Of a stretch of 64,000 nucleotides of DNA, positions 15,183 to 23,284 are shown in pieces. Under the pieces are notes generated by a model. It searched no databases. It saw nothing but the letters and a program-made list of their open reading frames with translations, and was not told the DNA's origin. Within the stretch, counting starts at the first letter, position 1. Each line of letters opens with the position of its first letter. This DNA comes from Arthrobacter sp. ZGTC131. Lineage in GTDB: Bacteria > Actinomycetota > Actinomycetes > Actinomycetales > Micrococcaceae. Made by a program: the position numbers and the translations under genes. The DNA is taken from positions 310,001 to 374,000 of the forward strand of contig NZ_PJIK01000001.1 in the NCBI RefSeq assembly GCF_002929275.1, in the 5' to 3' direction.

Positions 15183-16850
15183 TTACTGTTCCGCGGCGGC
15201 GCCGAGCGTCACGTCCAGCTGCTGTTCGCGGCCGTTCCGCTGGATGGTGATCTTGACCGTTGCACCGGCCGCCTGTTCACGGACGGCTGCCGTGAGCTGG
15301 TTAGGGTCGCTGATAGCGCGGTCGTTGAAGCGCGTCACAACGTCGCCGGCCCGGATGCCTGCCTTGGCTGCCGCCGAGCCCGCCTCCACCGTGTCTACAT
15401 CCGCGCCGACGGAGAAGGCGGACGCCGAGGCCGCCTTGGGCTTGACGCTGACGCCGAGCTGGCCGTGGGTCGCCTTGCCCTTGTCGATGATCTCCTGGGC
15501 CACCCGCTTGGCATGGTTGATCGGGATGCTGAAGCCCACTCCGATGTTGCCCGTTCCGGTCGCCGCGGAGCTGCCGCCGGCCGATGCGATGGCGACGTTG
15601 ACGCCGATCACTTCGCCCTTGCTGTTCACCAAGGCACCGCCGGAATTGCCCGGGTTGATGGCTGCGTCCGTCTGGATGACGTTGATGGAGATGGACCCCT
15701 TGTTTGCTGAGCTTTGGCCCTGCCCCTGCCCTGGCGGAGCGAATTCGAAGCCCTGGTCGCCGCCCTGGGAATTGTCGGCGCCATCCTTCGGCGCGGCCGA
15801 GGATGCGACGCTGATGGTCCGGTTGAGCGTGGAAACGATGCCGTCGGTCACCGTTCCGGTCAGGCCTAGCGGGGAGCCGATGGCCACTGCGGTGTCGCCG
15901 ACATTCAGCTTGCCCGAGTCACCGAGCGTCGCCGGGGTGAGCCCCGAAGGGTTGTCCACTTTGATGACGGCCAGGTCCGACAGCGGATCGGTTCCGGTGA
16001 TTTTCGCCGTCAGGACGCGGCCGTCGTGCGTGCGGATCTCAATGTCCGCATTGGCGGCCGTGCCGTCCAGCGTCACTACGTGGGTGTTGGTGAGAATGTG
16101 GCCCTGGTCGTTGAGGATGACACCCGAGCCGGTGCCGCCCTCGCCGCCGCTCGTGGCTTTGATCGTCACCACGCTCGGCGATGCTTTGACGGCAGCGGCG
16201 GTGATGGCGTTGACGTCATCCTTGTTATTAACGATCACGGTCCCGGGCTGGCTGCCGGCACTCACGGCTGGCGCGGTCCCGGCGTCGAAAAGATTGCCGG
16301 AACCGACCGTTGCCACTCCGCCGCCAACGAGCCCGGCGGCGAGGATGCTGGCCACGAGGGTGCCAACGCCGAAGCTTGCCTTGCGCTTGGGCGCGTTGGC
16401 CCGGTTGTCATGCATGGCGGAGTGTGCGCCATGCTGGGCATAGGGCGACTGATGCGGCTGGGCGGGGTCCCCCGGATGCGGGGCCGACGCGAACTGCTGG
16501 GTTGCGGGCCCCGACTGGTGACCGTAGAAAGGCGCGTGCTGGGGGTACACGGGGCGGAGTCCGTTGAAAGGCTCATTCTGCGCGTGGCCCCGGCCCTCCC
16601 CATCGGCGTCCTGGACCGGCCGGTCCAGCCGCATAGTGGGGTTGTCAGCACCGGAGGCATGCCGGTCATCATCGCCGCGAACACTGTCGCGGTCCAGGGG
16701 TTCGGTGGGGTTTTCCCCGTAGTTTCCCTCCGGCTGGCTACCCGGGAAGTGGAGACCCTCCTCGCGCGCAGGCCGAGCCGAGGGATCAGCGGGCCGCCCT
16801 GCAGGATCTCGGTTCTCAGGTGCTGCGCCCGGTACTGGGTTCTCAGTCAT
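15183..16850 (-). CDS. HtrA-type membrane serine protease with PDZ domain
   Basis: 555 aa. Residues 1-155 are a disordered, Pro/Gln-rich cytoplasmic stretch, residues about 165-190 a transmembrane helix (FGVGTLVASILAAGLVGGGV), and the trypsin-like domain follows with the triad in TNTHVV (His), DPLSDLAVIKVD (Asp) and INPGNSGGALVN (Ser). A PDZ domain ends the protein (AGSAAAKAGIRAGDVVTRFN). It degrades or refolds damaged exported proteins and may cut anti-sigma factors. ATG 16850 is preceded by AAGGA; longer frame to 16865 is less likely. Monocistronic, with a strong hairpin after it. Confidence 0.92.
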   Translation of the reverse strand: MTENPVPGAAPENRDPAGRPADPSARPAREEGLHFPGSQPEGNYGENPTEPLDRDSVRGDDDRHASGADNPTMRLDRPVQDADGEGRGHAQNEPFNGLRPVYPQHAPFYGHQSGPATQQFASAPHPGDPAQPHQSPYAQHGAHSAMHDNRANAPKRKASFGVGTLVASILAAGLVGGGVATVGSGNLFDAGTAPAVSAGSQPGTVIVNNKDDVNAITAAAVKASPSVVTIKATSGGEGGTGSGVILNDQGHILTNTHVVTLDGTAANADIEIRTHDGRVLTAKITGTDPLSDLAVIKVDNPSGLTPATLGDSGKLNVGDTAVAIGSPLGLTGTVTDGIVSTLNRTISVASSAAPKDGADNSQGGDQGFEFAPPGQGQGQSSANKGSISINVIQTDAAINPGNSGGALVNSKGEVIGVNVAIASAGGSSAATGTGNIGVGFSIPINHAKRVAQEIIDKGKATHGQLGVSVKPKAASASAFSVGADVDTVEAGSAAAKAGIRAGDVVTRFNDRAISDPNQLTAAVREQAAGATVKITIQRNGREQQLDVTLGAAAEQ

Positions 16851-17174
16851 TGGACTTCCTTTCATCCTCGTCTGTATTAACTATGGACGATTCGACTGAA
16901 ACTAAAATCGACGTTTGCTGGGAGGTTCCTGAATACGAGGCCAGGCTGTCCTTCCCAAGGCGCGCCGGACTGCCTTGCCGGGCGCGCCGTTGCGGCTCTT
17001 CAGCGCTTTTCGCTGGTGGCATATTCCCTGCGGTGGACGGCCCCATTGGTGCACCATAGAATCAAGAAGAATTGCCACAGCGACCTGCGGCTTTACACCT
17101 GGCGTGGGGGCGCTGCTGCATTCTGAGACGACTGTTCGTCCCGATACAGTCGCGGGGTGTGCTGAAGGGTTGCC
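16851..17174. other. 324-bp divergent promoter region (htrA / TPM gene)
   Basis: For the plus strand a TACAGT box at 17145-17150 precedes the ribosome binding site GAAGGG (17164-17169) of the TPM gene. For the minus strand an AT-rich patch around 16875-16885 (TAATAC on the minus strand) is the likely -10 of htrA. Both genes are envelope-stress related, so a shared stress signal is possible. I see no RNA gene. Confidence 0.4.
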
Positions 17175-19223
17175 ATGCGGTCAATGTTTAAACGTGTTCT
17201 CGCCGTGATCGGCCTGACTGGAATGCTGGCGTTACCCGCCGCGACAGCCTGGGCTGAAAATCCGGTAGCGCTTGATCCCGTCACCAAGATTGTCGATACG
17301 GCCGGAGTCCTCGGCGGCAAGAAGGCCGACGTCGAAACGGCCATCAAGAAGCTCGGCACGGACCATGCCATGACGCTGCACGTTGTGTACGTCAAGAAAT
17401 TTGAAAGCCCCGCGGACCGAGTCGCGTGGGCTGCCGACGTAGCCGAAAAAGCGAATCTCGGCGCGAATACCATGCTGCTTACCGTCGCGACCGATACGCG
17501 GCAGTACCAGCTCAGCAAGCCATCGAACAGCAAAATCACCAACGCCCAGAGGGACAATATCCGGGATAAGGCGGTTGATCCGCAGCTCCGCAACGGCGAT
17601 TACGCCCAGGCGGCCATCAATGCTGCAGCTGCCATTGGTGACGCTGCCGGCGGCGGAAGCGGCAACGTCCCGTCCGGCGACGGCGCCGGGACGGCGGTTC
17701 TCGTGGGCGTCGGAATAGTGGCGGCCGGCGGCGCGGGAACCTACCTGTACCTCCGGAACCGGCGGAAGAAGACACAGGCATCCAGCGCGAGCTACGGCCC
17801 GCAGGGTGCCGAGCTTGATCCGCTTGCTTCCTTGAGCGTCGATGACCTCCGCAAGAAGAGCGGTTCGCTCCTGATCGAAGCTGACGACGCCATCAAGTCC
17901 AGCGAGCAGGAACTTGGTTTCGCGGAGGCGCAGTACGGTGAGGCGGCCGTCGGCAACTTCACCAAGGCGCTTCAGGACGCCAAGGGGCACATGTCGGAGT
18001 CCTTCAAGCTGCAGCAGCAGCTGGACGACCACATTCCCGACACCGAGGAGCAGCAGCGCAGCTGGCTGGGCGAGATCATCCGCCGTTCCGAGGCAGCCTT
18101 GGCGTCACTCCAAGAGCAGAAAGCCGACTTCGATTCCCTTCGCGAACTGGAAAAGAACGCGCCACAGGCCCTGGCGGCCGTGAACGCTGGTGCAACGGAC
18201 GCCGACGCGAAAATAACGAAGGCCGAGAAGACCCTGGCAGAGCTGCGCGGCAGGTACGCCGAGAGCGCACTCGTCCAGGTCGCGGACAACATCACTCAGG
18301 CCAAGGAGCGCCTCGCCTTCGTGCAGAACGCCGGCACCACCGCGCGCGAAAAGCTTGAGGAGGGCGAGGGAAGCCTCGCCGCCGTCGCCGTTCGTGCCGC
18401 CGAGGAGAGCCTGCACCAGACCAACGTGCTCCTCGGCGCGATTTCCAAGGTGGCCGGGAGTCTGGACGAGGCCCGGCAGGGACTCGAAGCCGCAGTTGTG
18501 GACACATCCCAGGACCTGGCCCAGGCGAGGGCGATGATCCAGTCCGGCGCCCACCCGGAGCTGTCCGGCCCCGTGGCCGGAGTGGAAGCGGCACTTGCCC
18601 AGGTGAAAAGTGAAATCCAGGGCGGCAAGATCGATCCGATTGCCACGCTCGAACGGGTGGAGACGGCGCATCGCTCCCTCGACCAGGCCCTGAGTGGCAT
18701 CCGTGACCAGCAGGAGCAGGCGCGCCGCGCCCAGGCTTCCCTGCAGCAGACCATCATGTCGGCACAGGCGCAGATCAGCGCGACCTCGGACTACATCACC
18801 GCCAGGCGCGGCGGCGTGGGAACTGAAGCCCGCACCCGGCTGGCCGAGGCCCAGCGCAACCTCGATTACGCGCTGTCCATCTCACGCAATGACCCCGTCA
18901 CGGCGCTGACGTACGCGCAGCAGGCCCACGCCCTCGCCGCCCAGGCCGCCCAGCTGGCCCAGTCCGACGTCGACAACTTCGGCGGCTATGCCAACCAGGG
19001 TTACGGCAGGAGCGGCATGTTCGGTGGCGGCGGAGGCGGGGGCGGAGGCCTCGGCGGTGCGATCCTCGGTGGAATCCTCATCAATTCCATCCTGAACGGT
19101 GGCAGCGGCGTCGGCTGGGGCGGCGGTCACAGCGACGGCGGCGGTTGGGGCGGAGACTCAGGCGGCGGGGACTCCGGCGGTGGAGACTGGGGCGGTGATT
19201 TCGGCGGCGGGGGCGACTTCTAG
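17175..19223 (+). CDS. Exported TPM-domain protein with coiled coil and Gly-rich tail
   Basis: 682 aa. A signal peptide (residues 1-28, ending PAATAWA) precedes a TPM (YgcG/DUF477) domain at about 38-160: VDTAGVLGGKKADVETAIKK, LHVVYVKKFESPADRVAWAA, TMLLTVATDTRQYQLS. A transmembrane helix follows (VLVGVGIVAAGGAGTYLYL, about 175-195). Residues 210-600 are Ala/Glu/Gln-rich and predicted alpha-helical coiled coil on the cytoplasmic side. The last 70 residues are almost pure Gly with Trp, Asp and Ser. The pspA gene follows 126 bp later, so the two probably act together in membrane stress. The biochemical role of TPM domains is not settled. Confidence 0.85.
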   Translation: MRSMFKRVLAVIGLTGMLALPAATAWAENPVALDPVTKIVDTAGVLGGKKADVETAIKKLGTDHAMTLHVVYVKKFESPADRVAWAADVAEKANLGANTMLLTVATDTRQYQLSKPSNSKITNAQRDNIRDKAVDPQLRNGDYAQAAINAAAAIGDAAGGGSGNVPSGDGAGTAVLVGVGIVAAGGAGTYLYLRNRRKKTQASSASYGPQGAELDPLASLSVDDLRKKSGSLLIEADDAIKSSEQELGFAEAQYGEAAVGNFTKALQDAKGHMSESFKLQQQLDDHIPDTEEQQRSWLGEIIRRSEAALASLQEQKADFDSLRELEKNAPQALAAVNAGATDADAKITKAEKTLAELRGRYAESALVQVADNITQAKERLAFVQNAGTTAREKLEEGEGSLAAVAVRAAEESLHQTNVLLGAISKVAGSLDEARQGLEAAVVDTSQDLAQARAMIQSGAHPELSGPVAGVEAALAQVKSEIQGGKIDPIATLERVETAHRSLDQALSGIRDQQEQARRAQASLQQTIMSAQAQISATSDYITARRGGVGTEARTRLAEAQRNLDYALSISRNDPVTALTYAQQAHALAAQAAQLAQSDVDNFGGYANQGYGRSGMFGGGGGGGGGLGGAILGGILINSILNGGSGVGWGGGHSDGGGWGGDSGGGDSGGGDWGGDFGGGGDF

Positions 19224-19349
19224 CCAGCTGCCAGAGCCAGGAAGCAAAGACTAGGCGCCGGGCCGGGAAGCCGGCCGGCGGGTAGAAGCGGTACATCAAC
19301 TGTTCACTGAATTCAGTGGGACACACTGAGCAGGACGAAAGGTAACACC

Positions 19350-20147
19350 ATGGTTAAGCAGTCCATTTTCGGCCGCATGGCGCAGCTCGCTAAGGCGAAC
19401 ATCAATTCCATTCTCGATCAGGCCGAGGACCCGCAGAAGATGCTGGACCAGATGGTGCGGGACTACTCCAACAACATCGCCGAAGCCGAGTCCGCAGTGG
19501 CGCAGACCATTGGCAACCTCCGGATGCTGCAGGACGACTACAACGAGGACGTGAAGAACGCCCAGGACTGGGGCAACAAGGCTCTTGCGGCTTCACGTAA
19601 GGCCGATGAGTACCGCAGCAGCGGCAACGTCTCCGATGCCCAAAAGTTCGACAACCTCGCAAAGGTTGCACTGCAGCGCCAGATGGCTTCCGAAAACGAG
19701 GCCAAGGCCGCTGAACCGAGCATCGCGTCCCAGACTGACGTGGTGGACAGGCTCAAGACCGGGCTCGACCAGATGAAGGGCAAGCTCAACCAGCTCACGA
19801 GCAAGCGCAATGAACTGGTCGCCCGCTCCAAGACTGCGGCCGCGCAGTCCCAGGTCCACGATGCCCTGAAGAGCATCGACATCATGGACCCGACCAGCGA
19901 AGTTGGCCGTTTCGAAGAGAAGATCCGCCGCGAGGAGGCCAAGGTCCGCGGCCAGCAGGAGCTCGCGGAGTCGAGTCTCGACTCCCAGTTCAACCAGCTC
20001 GAGGATCTTGGCGAGCAGACGGAAATCGAAGCCCGCCTGGCGGCCCTGAAGTCCGGAGGCGCCAAGCCGGCCATCGGCGCGGCAGGCTCGTCCGCGGGTT
20101 CCGCGTCGGGCTCCACCGTCGAAGAGGCTGATTTCGACAAGCTCTAA
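19350..20147 (+). CDS. pspA: PspA/IM30 family phage-shock protein
   Basis: 265 aa, nearly all coiled coil. Starts MVKQSIFGRMAQLAKANINS, followed by LDQAEDPQKMLDQMVRDYSN, the typical amphipathic N-terminal helix and first hairpin of PspA/Vipp1. Such proteins assemble into ESCRT-III-like rods on damaged inner membrane. The C-terminal 30 residues are Gly/Ala/Ser-rich and variable. AAAGG eight bases before the ATG. It lies in an operon-like pair with the TPM protein and ends at a strong terminator. No PspC or other psp genes are present. Confidence 0.93.
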   Translation: MVKQSIFGRMAQLAKANINSILDQAEDPQKMLDQMVRDYSNNIAEAESAVAQTIGNLRMLQDDYNEDVKNAQDWGNKALAASRKADEYRSSGNVSDAQKFDNLAKVALQRQMASENEAKAAEPSIASQTDVVDRLKTGLDQMKGKLNQLTSKRNELVARSKTAAAQSQVHDALKSIDIMDPTSEVGRFEEKIRREEAKVRGQQELAESSLDSQFNQLEDLGEQTEIEARLAALKSGGAKPAIGAAGSSAGSASGSTVEEADFDKL

Positions 20148-20173
20148 CCCGCTTTCAAGAGCTGACCGGCATG

Positions 20174-20200
20174 AGGCCGGGGTCCGCCGGACCCCGGCCT
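20174..20200 (+). terminator. Intrinsic terminator after pspA
   Basis: Perfect 12-bp stem (20174-20185 with 20189-20200) and 3-nt loop, 27 bp after the pspA stop. It separates the TPM-pspA unit from the photolyase gene, whose own -10 box lies 20 bp further on. Confidence 0.75.
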
Positions 20201-20219
20201 TTGCCATTCCCGCGGCGTG

Positions 20220-20225
20220 TAGCGT
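20220..20225 (+). promoter_or_regulatory. -10 box TAGCGT of the photolyase gene, probable leaderless start
   Basis: TAGCGT-GGAGCC-ATG, with the ATG at 20232. Six-base gap and no other ribosome binding site. Identical hexamer and spacing occur before the exonuclease gene at 42450. Confidence 0.5.
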
Positions 20226-20231
20226 GGAGCC

Positions 20232-21653
20232 ATGGCTTCCACGATTGTCTGGCTCCGGGACGACCTCCGCCTCGACGACAACCCGGCCCTCGCCGCCGCG
20301 GCCTCCCTGCCGGACCCGATGACCGTGGTGTACATCCTGGACGAGGTCTCCCCCGGCATCCGCCCGCTCGGAGGCGCCGCGAAGTGGTGGCTGCATCATT
20401 CGCTGTCGGCGCTCTCCGCAGACCTGGAGGCGAGGGGATCACGGCTGCTGCTGCGGCGTGGCCCCGCCGCCCCTGTCATCCGGGAACTGGTTGAAGAGAC
20501 GGGTGCCAGGGCGGTCTTTTGGAACCGGCGCTACGGGCTGCCCGAGCGCACCCTGGACGCCGGCGTCAAGGAATGGGCCACCGCACAGGGCATCGAAGCC
20601 ACCAGCTACCAGGCGAACCTGCTGTTCGAGCCGTGGACGGTCCGGACGGGAACGGGCGGCCCGTACAAGGTGTTCACGCCGTTCTGGCGTTCCTGCCTCG
20701 CCGGGACCGAACCCCGGCCCGCTGCCGACGCGGCCGCTGAGCTTCCAGCGCCGGCCCCGGCTTCCGGTTCCCTGCCGGCCACTGACGATCTCGACAGCTG
20801 GGGGCTGCTCCCCCGCCGGCCCGACTGGAGCGGCGGCCTAGCGGACACGTGGATGCCCGGAGAGGAAGGCGCCCACCGGAGGCTTGAGGACTTCCTGGGC
20901 GGACCTGTTGAGGAATACGGGACCGGACGCGACGTGCCCGGGGTCGAGGGCACCAGCCGCCTGTCCCCGCATCTTCGCTTTGGCGAGATCAGCCCGTTCC
21001 GGATCTGGCACGAACTCCGCGAAAGCTTCCCGCGCCACGCTCCTGCCGACGTCGGCATTTTTCGAAGCGAGCTCGGCTGGCGTGAGTTCTGCTGGCAGCT
21101 CCTCTATGAAAATCCCGGCCTGGCCACAGAGAATTACCGGCGCGAGTTCGACCGCTTTGCCTGGCAAACGCCGTCGGCAGCCGAGCTCGGAGCGTGGCAA
21201 CAGGGGCGCACGGGGTATCCGCTCGTGGATGCGGGCATGCGGCAGCTGTGGCAGACGGGATGGATGCACAACCGGGTCCGCATGGCTGCGGCGTCGTTCC
21301 TGGTGAAGAACCTGCTGGCCGACTGGCGCCTGGGCGAGGCATGGTTCTGGGACACTCTCGTTGATGCTGACGCCGCGAGCAATCCGGCCAACTGGCAGTG
21401 GGTGGCGGGCTCAGGCGCGGACGCTTCGCCCTACTTCCGGATTTTCAATCCGGTGACGCAGAGCAAGAAGTTCGACGCCGGAGGGCGGTACCTGCGCGCG
21501 TTCATCCCGGAACTCGCTGAGCTGGATGACCGGGCCGTCCACGAGCCCTGGAAAAACCCGGCTGCCGCGCCGGACTACCCCGAGCCGCTGGTGGGCCTGC
21601 AGGAGTCCCGCGAACGTGCGCTGGACACCTACCAGCAGCTCAAGGCGTTGTGA
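20232..21653 (+). CDS. phr: Deoxyribodipyrimidine photolyase (CPD photolyase)
   Basis: 473 aa. Repairs cyclobutane pyrimidine dimers using blue light and reduced FAD. The N-terminal antenna-binding domain begins STIVWLRDDLRLDDNPALAA. The FAD-binding helical domain includes GTSRLSPHLRFGEISPFRIW, FRSELGWREFCWQLLYENPG, WQQGRTGYPLVDAGMRQLWQ and the signature WMHNRVRMAAASFLVKNLL, ending in WQWVAGSGADASPYFRIFNP. All of these are intact, so activity is expected. Short, single-gene unit convergent with the cytochrome b-like gene. Confidence 0.95.
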   Translation: MASTIVWLRDDLRLDDNPALAAAASLPDPMTVVYILDEVSPGIRPLGGAAKWWLHHSLSALSADLEARGSRLLLRRGPAAPVIRELVEETGARAVFWNRRYGLPERTLDAGVKEWATAQGIEATSYQANLLFEPWTVRTGTGGPYKVFTPFWRSCLAGTEPRPAADAAAELPAPAPASGSLPATDDLDSWGLLPRRPDWSGGLADTWMPGEEGAHRRLEDFLGGPVEEYGTGRDVPGVEGTSRLSPHLRFGEISPFRIWHELRESFPRHAPADVGIFRSELGWREFCWQLLYENPGLATENYRREFDRFAWQTPSAAELGAWQQGRTGYPLVDAGMRQLWQTGWMHNRVRMAAASFLVKNLLADWRLGEAWFWDTLVDADAASNPANWQWVAGSGADASPYFRIFNPVTQSKKFDAGGRYLRAFIPELAELDDRAVHEPWKNPAAAPDYPEPLVGLQESRERALDTYQQLKAL

Positions 21654-21665
21654 CGGGCCTGCGAA

Positions 21666-22601
21666 TCAGCGGCTGGTGACCTTGCCCATGAGCGACGCGA
21701 TGGGGCGCAGGAACAGCGGCCGCGCCAGGAACCACGCTCCGACCATCACTGCGACCGACGCGGCGAAGATCCAGAAACCTACCCAGCTCACGTCGTCACT
21801 TCCGCCGTACATGTGGTTGAGGTTCCGGAGGGCGCCGGTGGCCAGGACCAGGAACACATGGACAACAATGAACGCCACGAAGTAGATCATCACGGGAAAG
21901 TGCACTGCCCTGGCCGCCTCGATGGGATACGCCTTGTTGAGGGCTGCAGCTTTCTTGGGCCACGCGTTGGACATCCGCAGGCCGGTGATGAAAGCCAGCG
22001 GAGCGGCGATGAATACGGTCACGAAGTAGGTCAGCAGCTGCAGGGCGTTGTAGTTGACCCAGCCGTTGTCCGTGGGCCAGTTCAGCGACGCGTACTGCAG
22101 CAACGCGGAAGCCGCATTCGGGAAAACGTCCCAGCTGGTGGGCACGATCCGCATCCATTGCCCGGTGGCGAACAGCAGGACCGCAAAAATCAGCCCGTTC
22201 AGGATCCAGAGCGCATCCAGGGTCAGGTGGAACCAGAGCTCGAGGCTGATTTTCGTGGGGGCGGTCTTAGTACGGATCAGGCCCTTGTTGTTACGGGTCC
22301 AGTAGCCGCCCGGTCGCGTGGTGGTCCGTACCTGCCAGCCGGTGCGGATGATGAGCAGGAGGAAGAAGGCGTTCAGGAAGTGCTGCCACGCCAGCCAGGC
22401 CGGGAAGCCGACGGGAGCACCGGCCGGGAGTTCGGAATGTCCCGGGTAGTCCGCCATGAAGGACTGTACCGCCGGCGTCCCTGTCAGCCACTTGGCGAGC
22501 AGTACCACCAGCACCATGGCCACAAGCGCCGCAGGCACCGCCCAGTAGAGCCTGGACCGCTTGCCCTTCGAAGTGCCGGACTTGTTCTTCGTTGTGGACA
22601 T
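21666..22601 (-). CDS. Cytochrome b561/FdhI-like integral membrane protein
   Basis: 311 aa with about five transmembrane helices after a basic cytoplasmic start (KNKSGTSKGKRSR). Candidate heme-ligand histidines occur within helices: LAWQHFLNAFFLLL, LELWFHLTLDALWI and ARAVHFPVMIYFVAFIVVH. The layout resembles the gamma/cytochrome b subunit of formate dehydrogenases and related YedZ/b561 proteins that pass electrons between a periplasmic partner and quinone. No catalytic subunit is encoded beside it (photolyase and tRNAs are the neighbours), so its partner is unknown. Confidence 0.75.
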   Translation of the reverse strand: MSTTKNKSGTSKGKRSRLYWAVPAALVAMVLVVLLAKWLTGTPAVQSFMADYPGHSELPAGAPVGFPAWLAWQHFLNAFFLLLIIRTGWQVRTTTRPGGYWTRNNKGLIRTKTAPTKISLELWFHLTLDALWILNGLIFAVLLFATGQWMRIVPTSWDVFPNAASALLQYASLNWPTDNGWVNYNALQLLTYFVTVFIAAPLAFITGLRMSNAWPKKAAALNKAYPIEAARAVHFPVMIYFVAFIVVHVFLVLATGALRNLNHMYGGSDDVSWVGFWIFAASVAVMVGAWFLARPLFLRPIASLMGKVTSR

Positions 22602-22729
22602 CGAACTACATTCCTCTCGAGAATGACTGACCAGAGTGGGCGTCGCGCGCCGGCCAGGAATTCCGGGCCCTGCGAAAGAGAATACTAGGAACTGCTAGCA
22701 CTTGGACAAAAACGGACCGGCAAAGCAAA

Positions 22730-22763
22730 GAGGCCCCGACCGGATTTCCCCGGTCAGGGCCTC
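22730..22763 (-). terminator. Terminator of initiator tRNA copy 1
   Basis: 14-bp stem with one mismatch (22730-22743 with 22750-22763), immediately downstream of the tRNA on its strand, followed by a short T-rich tract. Confidence 0.7.
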
Positions 22764-22767
22764 TCTT

Positions 22768-22844
22768 TGGTTGCGGGGACAGGATTTGAACCTGTGACCT
22801 CTGGGTTATGAGCCCAGCGAGCTACCGAACTGCTCCACCCCGCG
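22768..22844 (-). tRNA. Initiator tRNA-fMet (CAU), copy 1
   Basis: Minus-strand sequence starts CGCGGGGTGGAGCAG and ends CCCCGCAACCA, with anticodon CAT in CTGGGCTCATAACCCAG. The C1-A72 mismatch at the acceptor end and three G-C pairs at the bottom of the anticodon stem are the initiator-specific features. T-loop GGTTCAAATCC is intact. CCA is encoded. Identical over 74 nt to the copy at 22991-23064. Confidence 0.96.
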
Positions 22845-22945
22845 TCGCTTGGTTAACACTACCCTACTTTTGCCGGCACTCCGGCCACCCCGGCGCAGGG
22901 GGCCCATGGTCGGCATTCCGATCTGGACAGCACACCGGAAACAAC

Positions 22946-22983
22946 AAAGGACCCGGACCACCTTGCGGTGATCCGGGTCCTTT
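22946..22983 (-). terminator. Terminator of initiator tRNA copy 2
   Basis: 17-bp stem with one mismatch (22946-22962 with 22967-22983), 4-nt loop, followed on the minus strand by a T-rich run. Its sequence differs from that of the copy 1 terminator, so only the tRNA itself is duplicated or conserved. Confidence 0.75.
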
Positions 22984-22990
22984 TCTTCAG

Positions 22991-23064
22991 TTGCGGGGAC
23001 AGGATTTGAACCTGTGACCTCTGGGTTATGAGCCCAGCGAGCTACCGAACTGCTCCACCCCGCG
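22991..23064 (-). tRNA. Initiator tRNA-fMet (CAU), copy 2
   Basis: Same 74-nt sequence as copy 1, including the C1-A72 mismatch and the GGG/CCC anticodon-stem pairs. CCA is not encoded here (the next bases on the minus strand are CTG), so it must be added by the CCA enzyme. Each copy has its own terminator, suggesting separate transcription. Confidence 0.96.
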
Positions 23065-23197
23065 TCGCAAGAACAACTCTACCGTCCGGTGAACGGGAGG
23101 CCAAATCCAGGCGACGTGATCTGCGTCTCCGGGCCGTGAAGAGGCCATGCCCCCGCCCCGCACACCGCTGCCCCTAGCCGGCGCGAGGGAATGCGAA

Positions 23198-23239
23198 AAG
23201 CCGGCCCCGCGGTCCCCTTCCGGGGTGCGGGGCCGGCTT
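23198..23239 (-). terminator. Intrinsic terminator of the UPF0182 gene
   Basis: 13-bp GC-rich stem (23198-23210 with 23227-23239) with a second small internal hairpin, then TTTT on the minus strand. It lies 45 bp after the stop of the UPF0182 gene. Confidence 0.8.
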
Positions 23240-23284
23240 CCAACCTGCCGTGTGCTTGCTGTTCAGGCGTCGACTGCCCGGCCG

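Noticed and set aside
22730-23064. Attachment site of an integrated element at the duplicated tRNA
   Set aside because: No integrase or mobile genes nearby; duplication covers only the tRNA and each copy has its own terminator.
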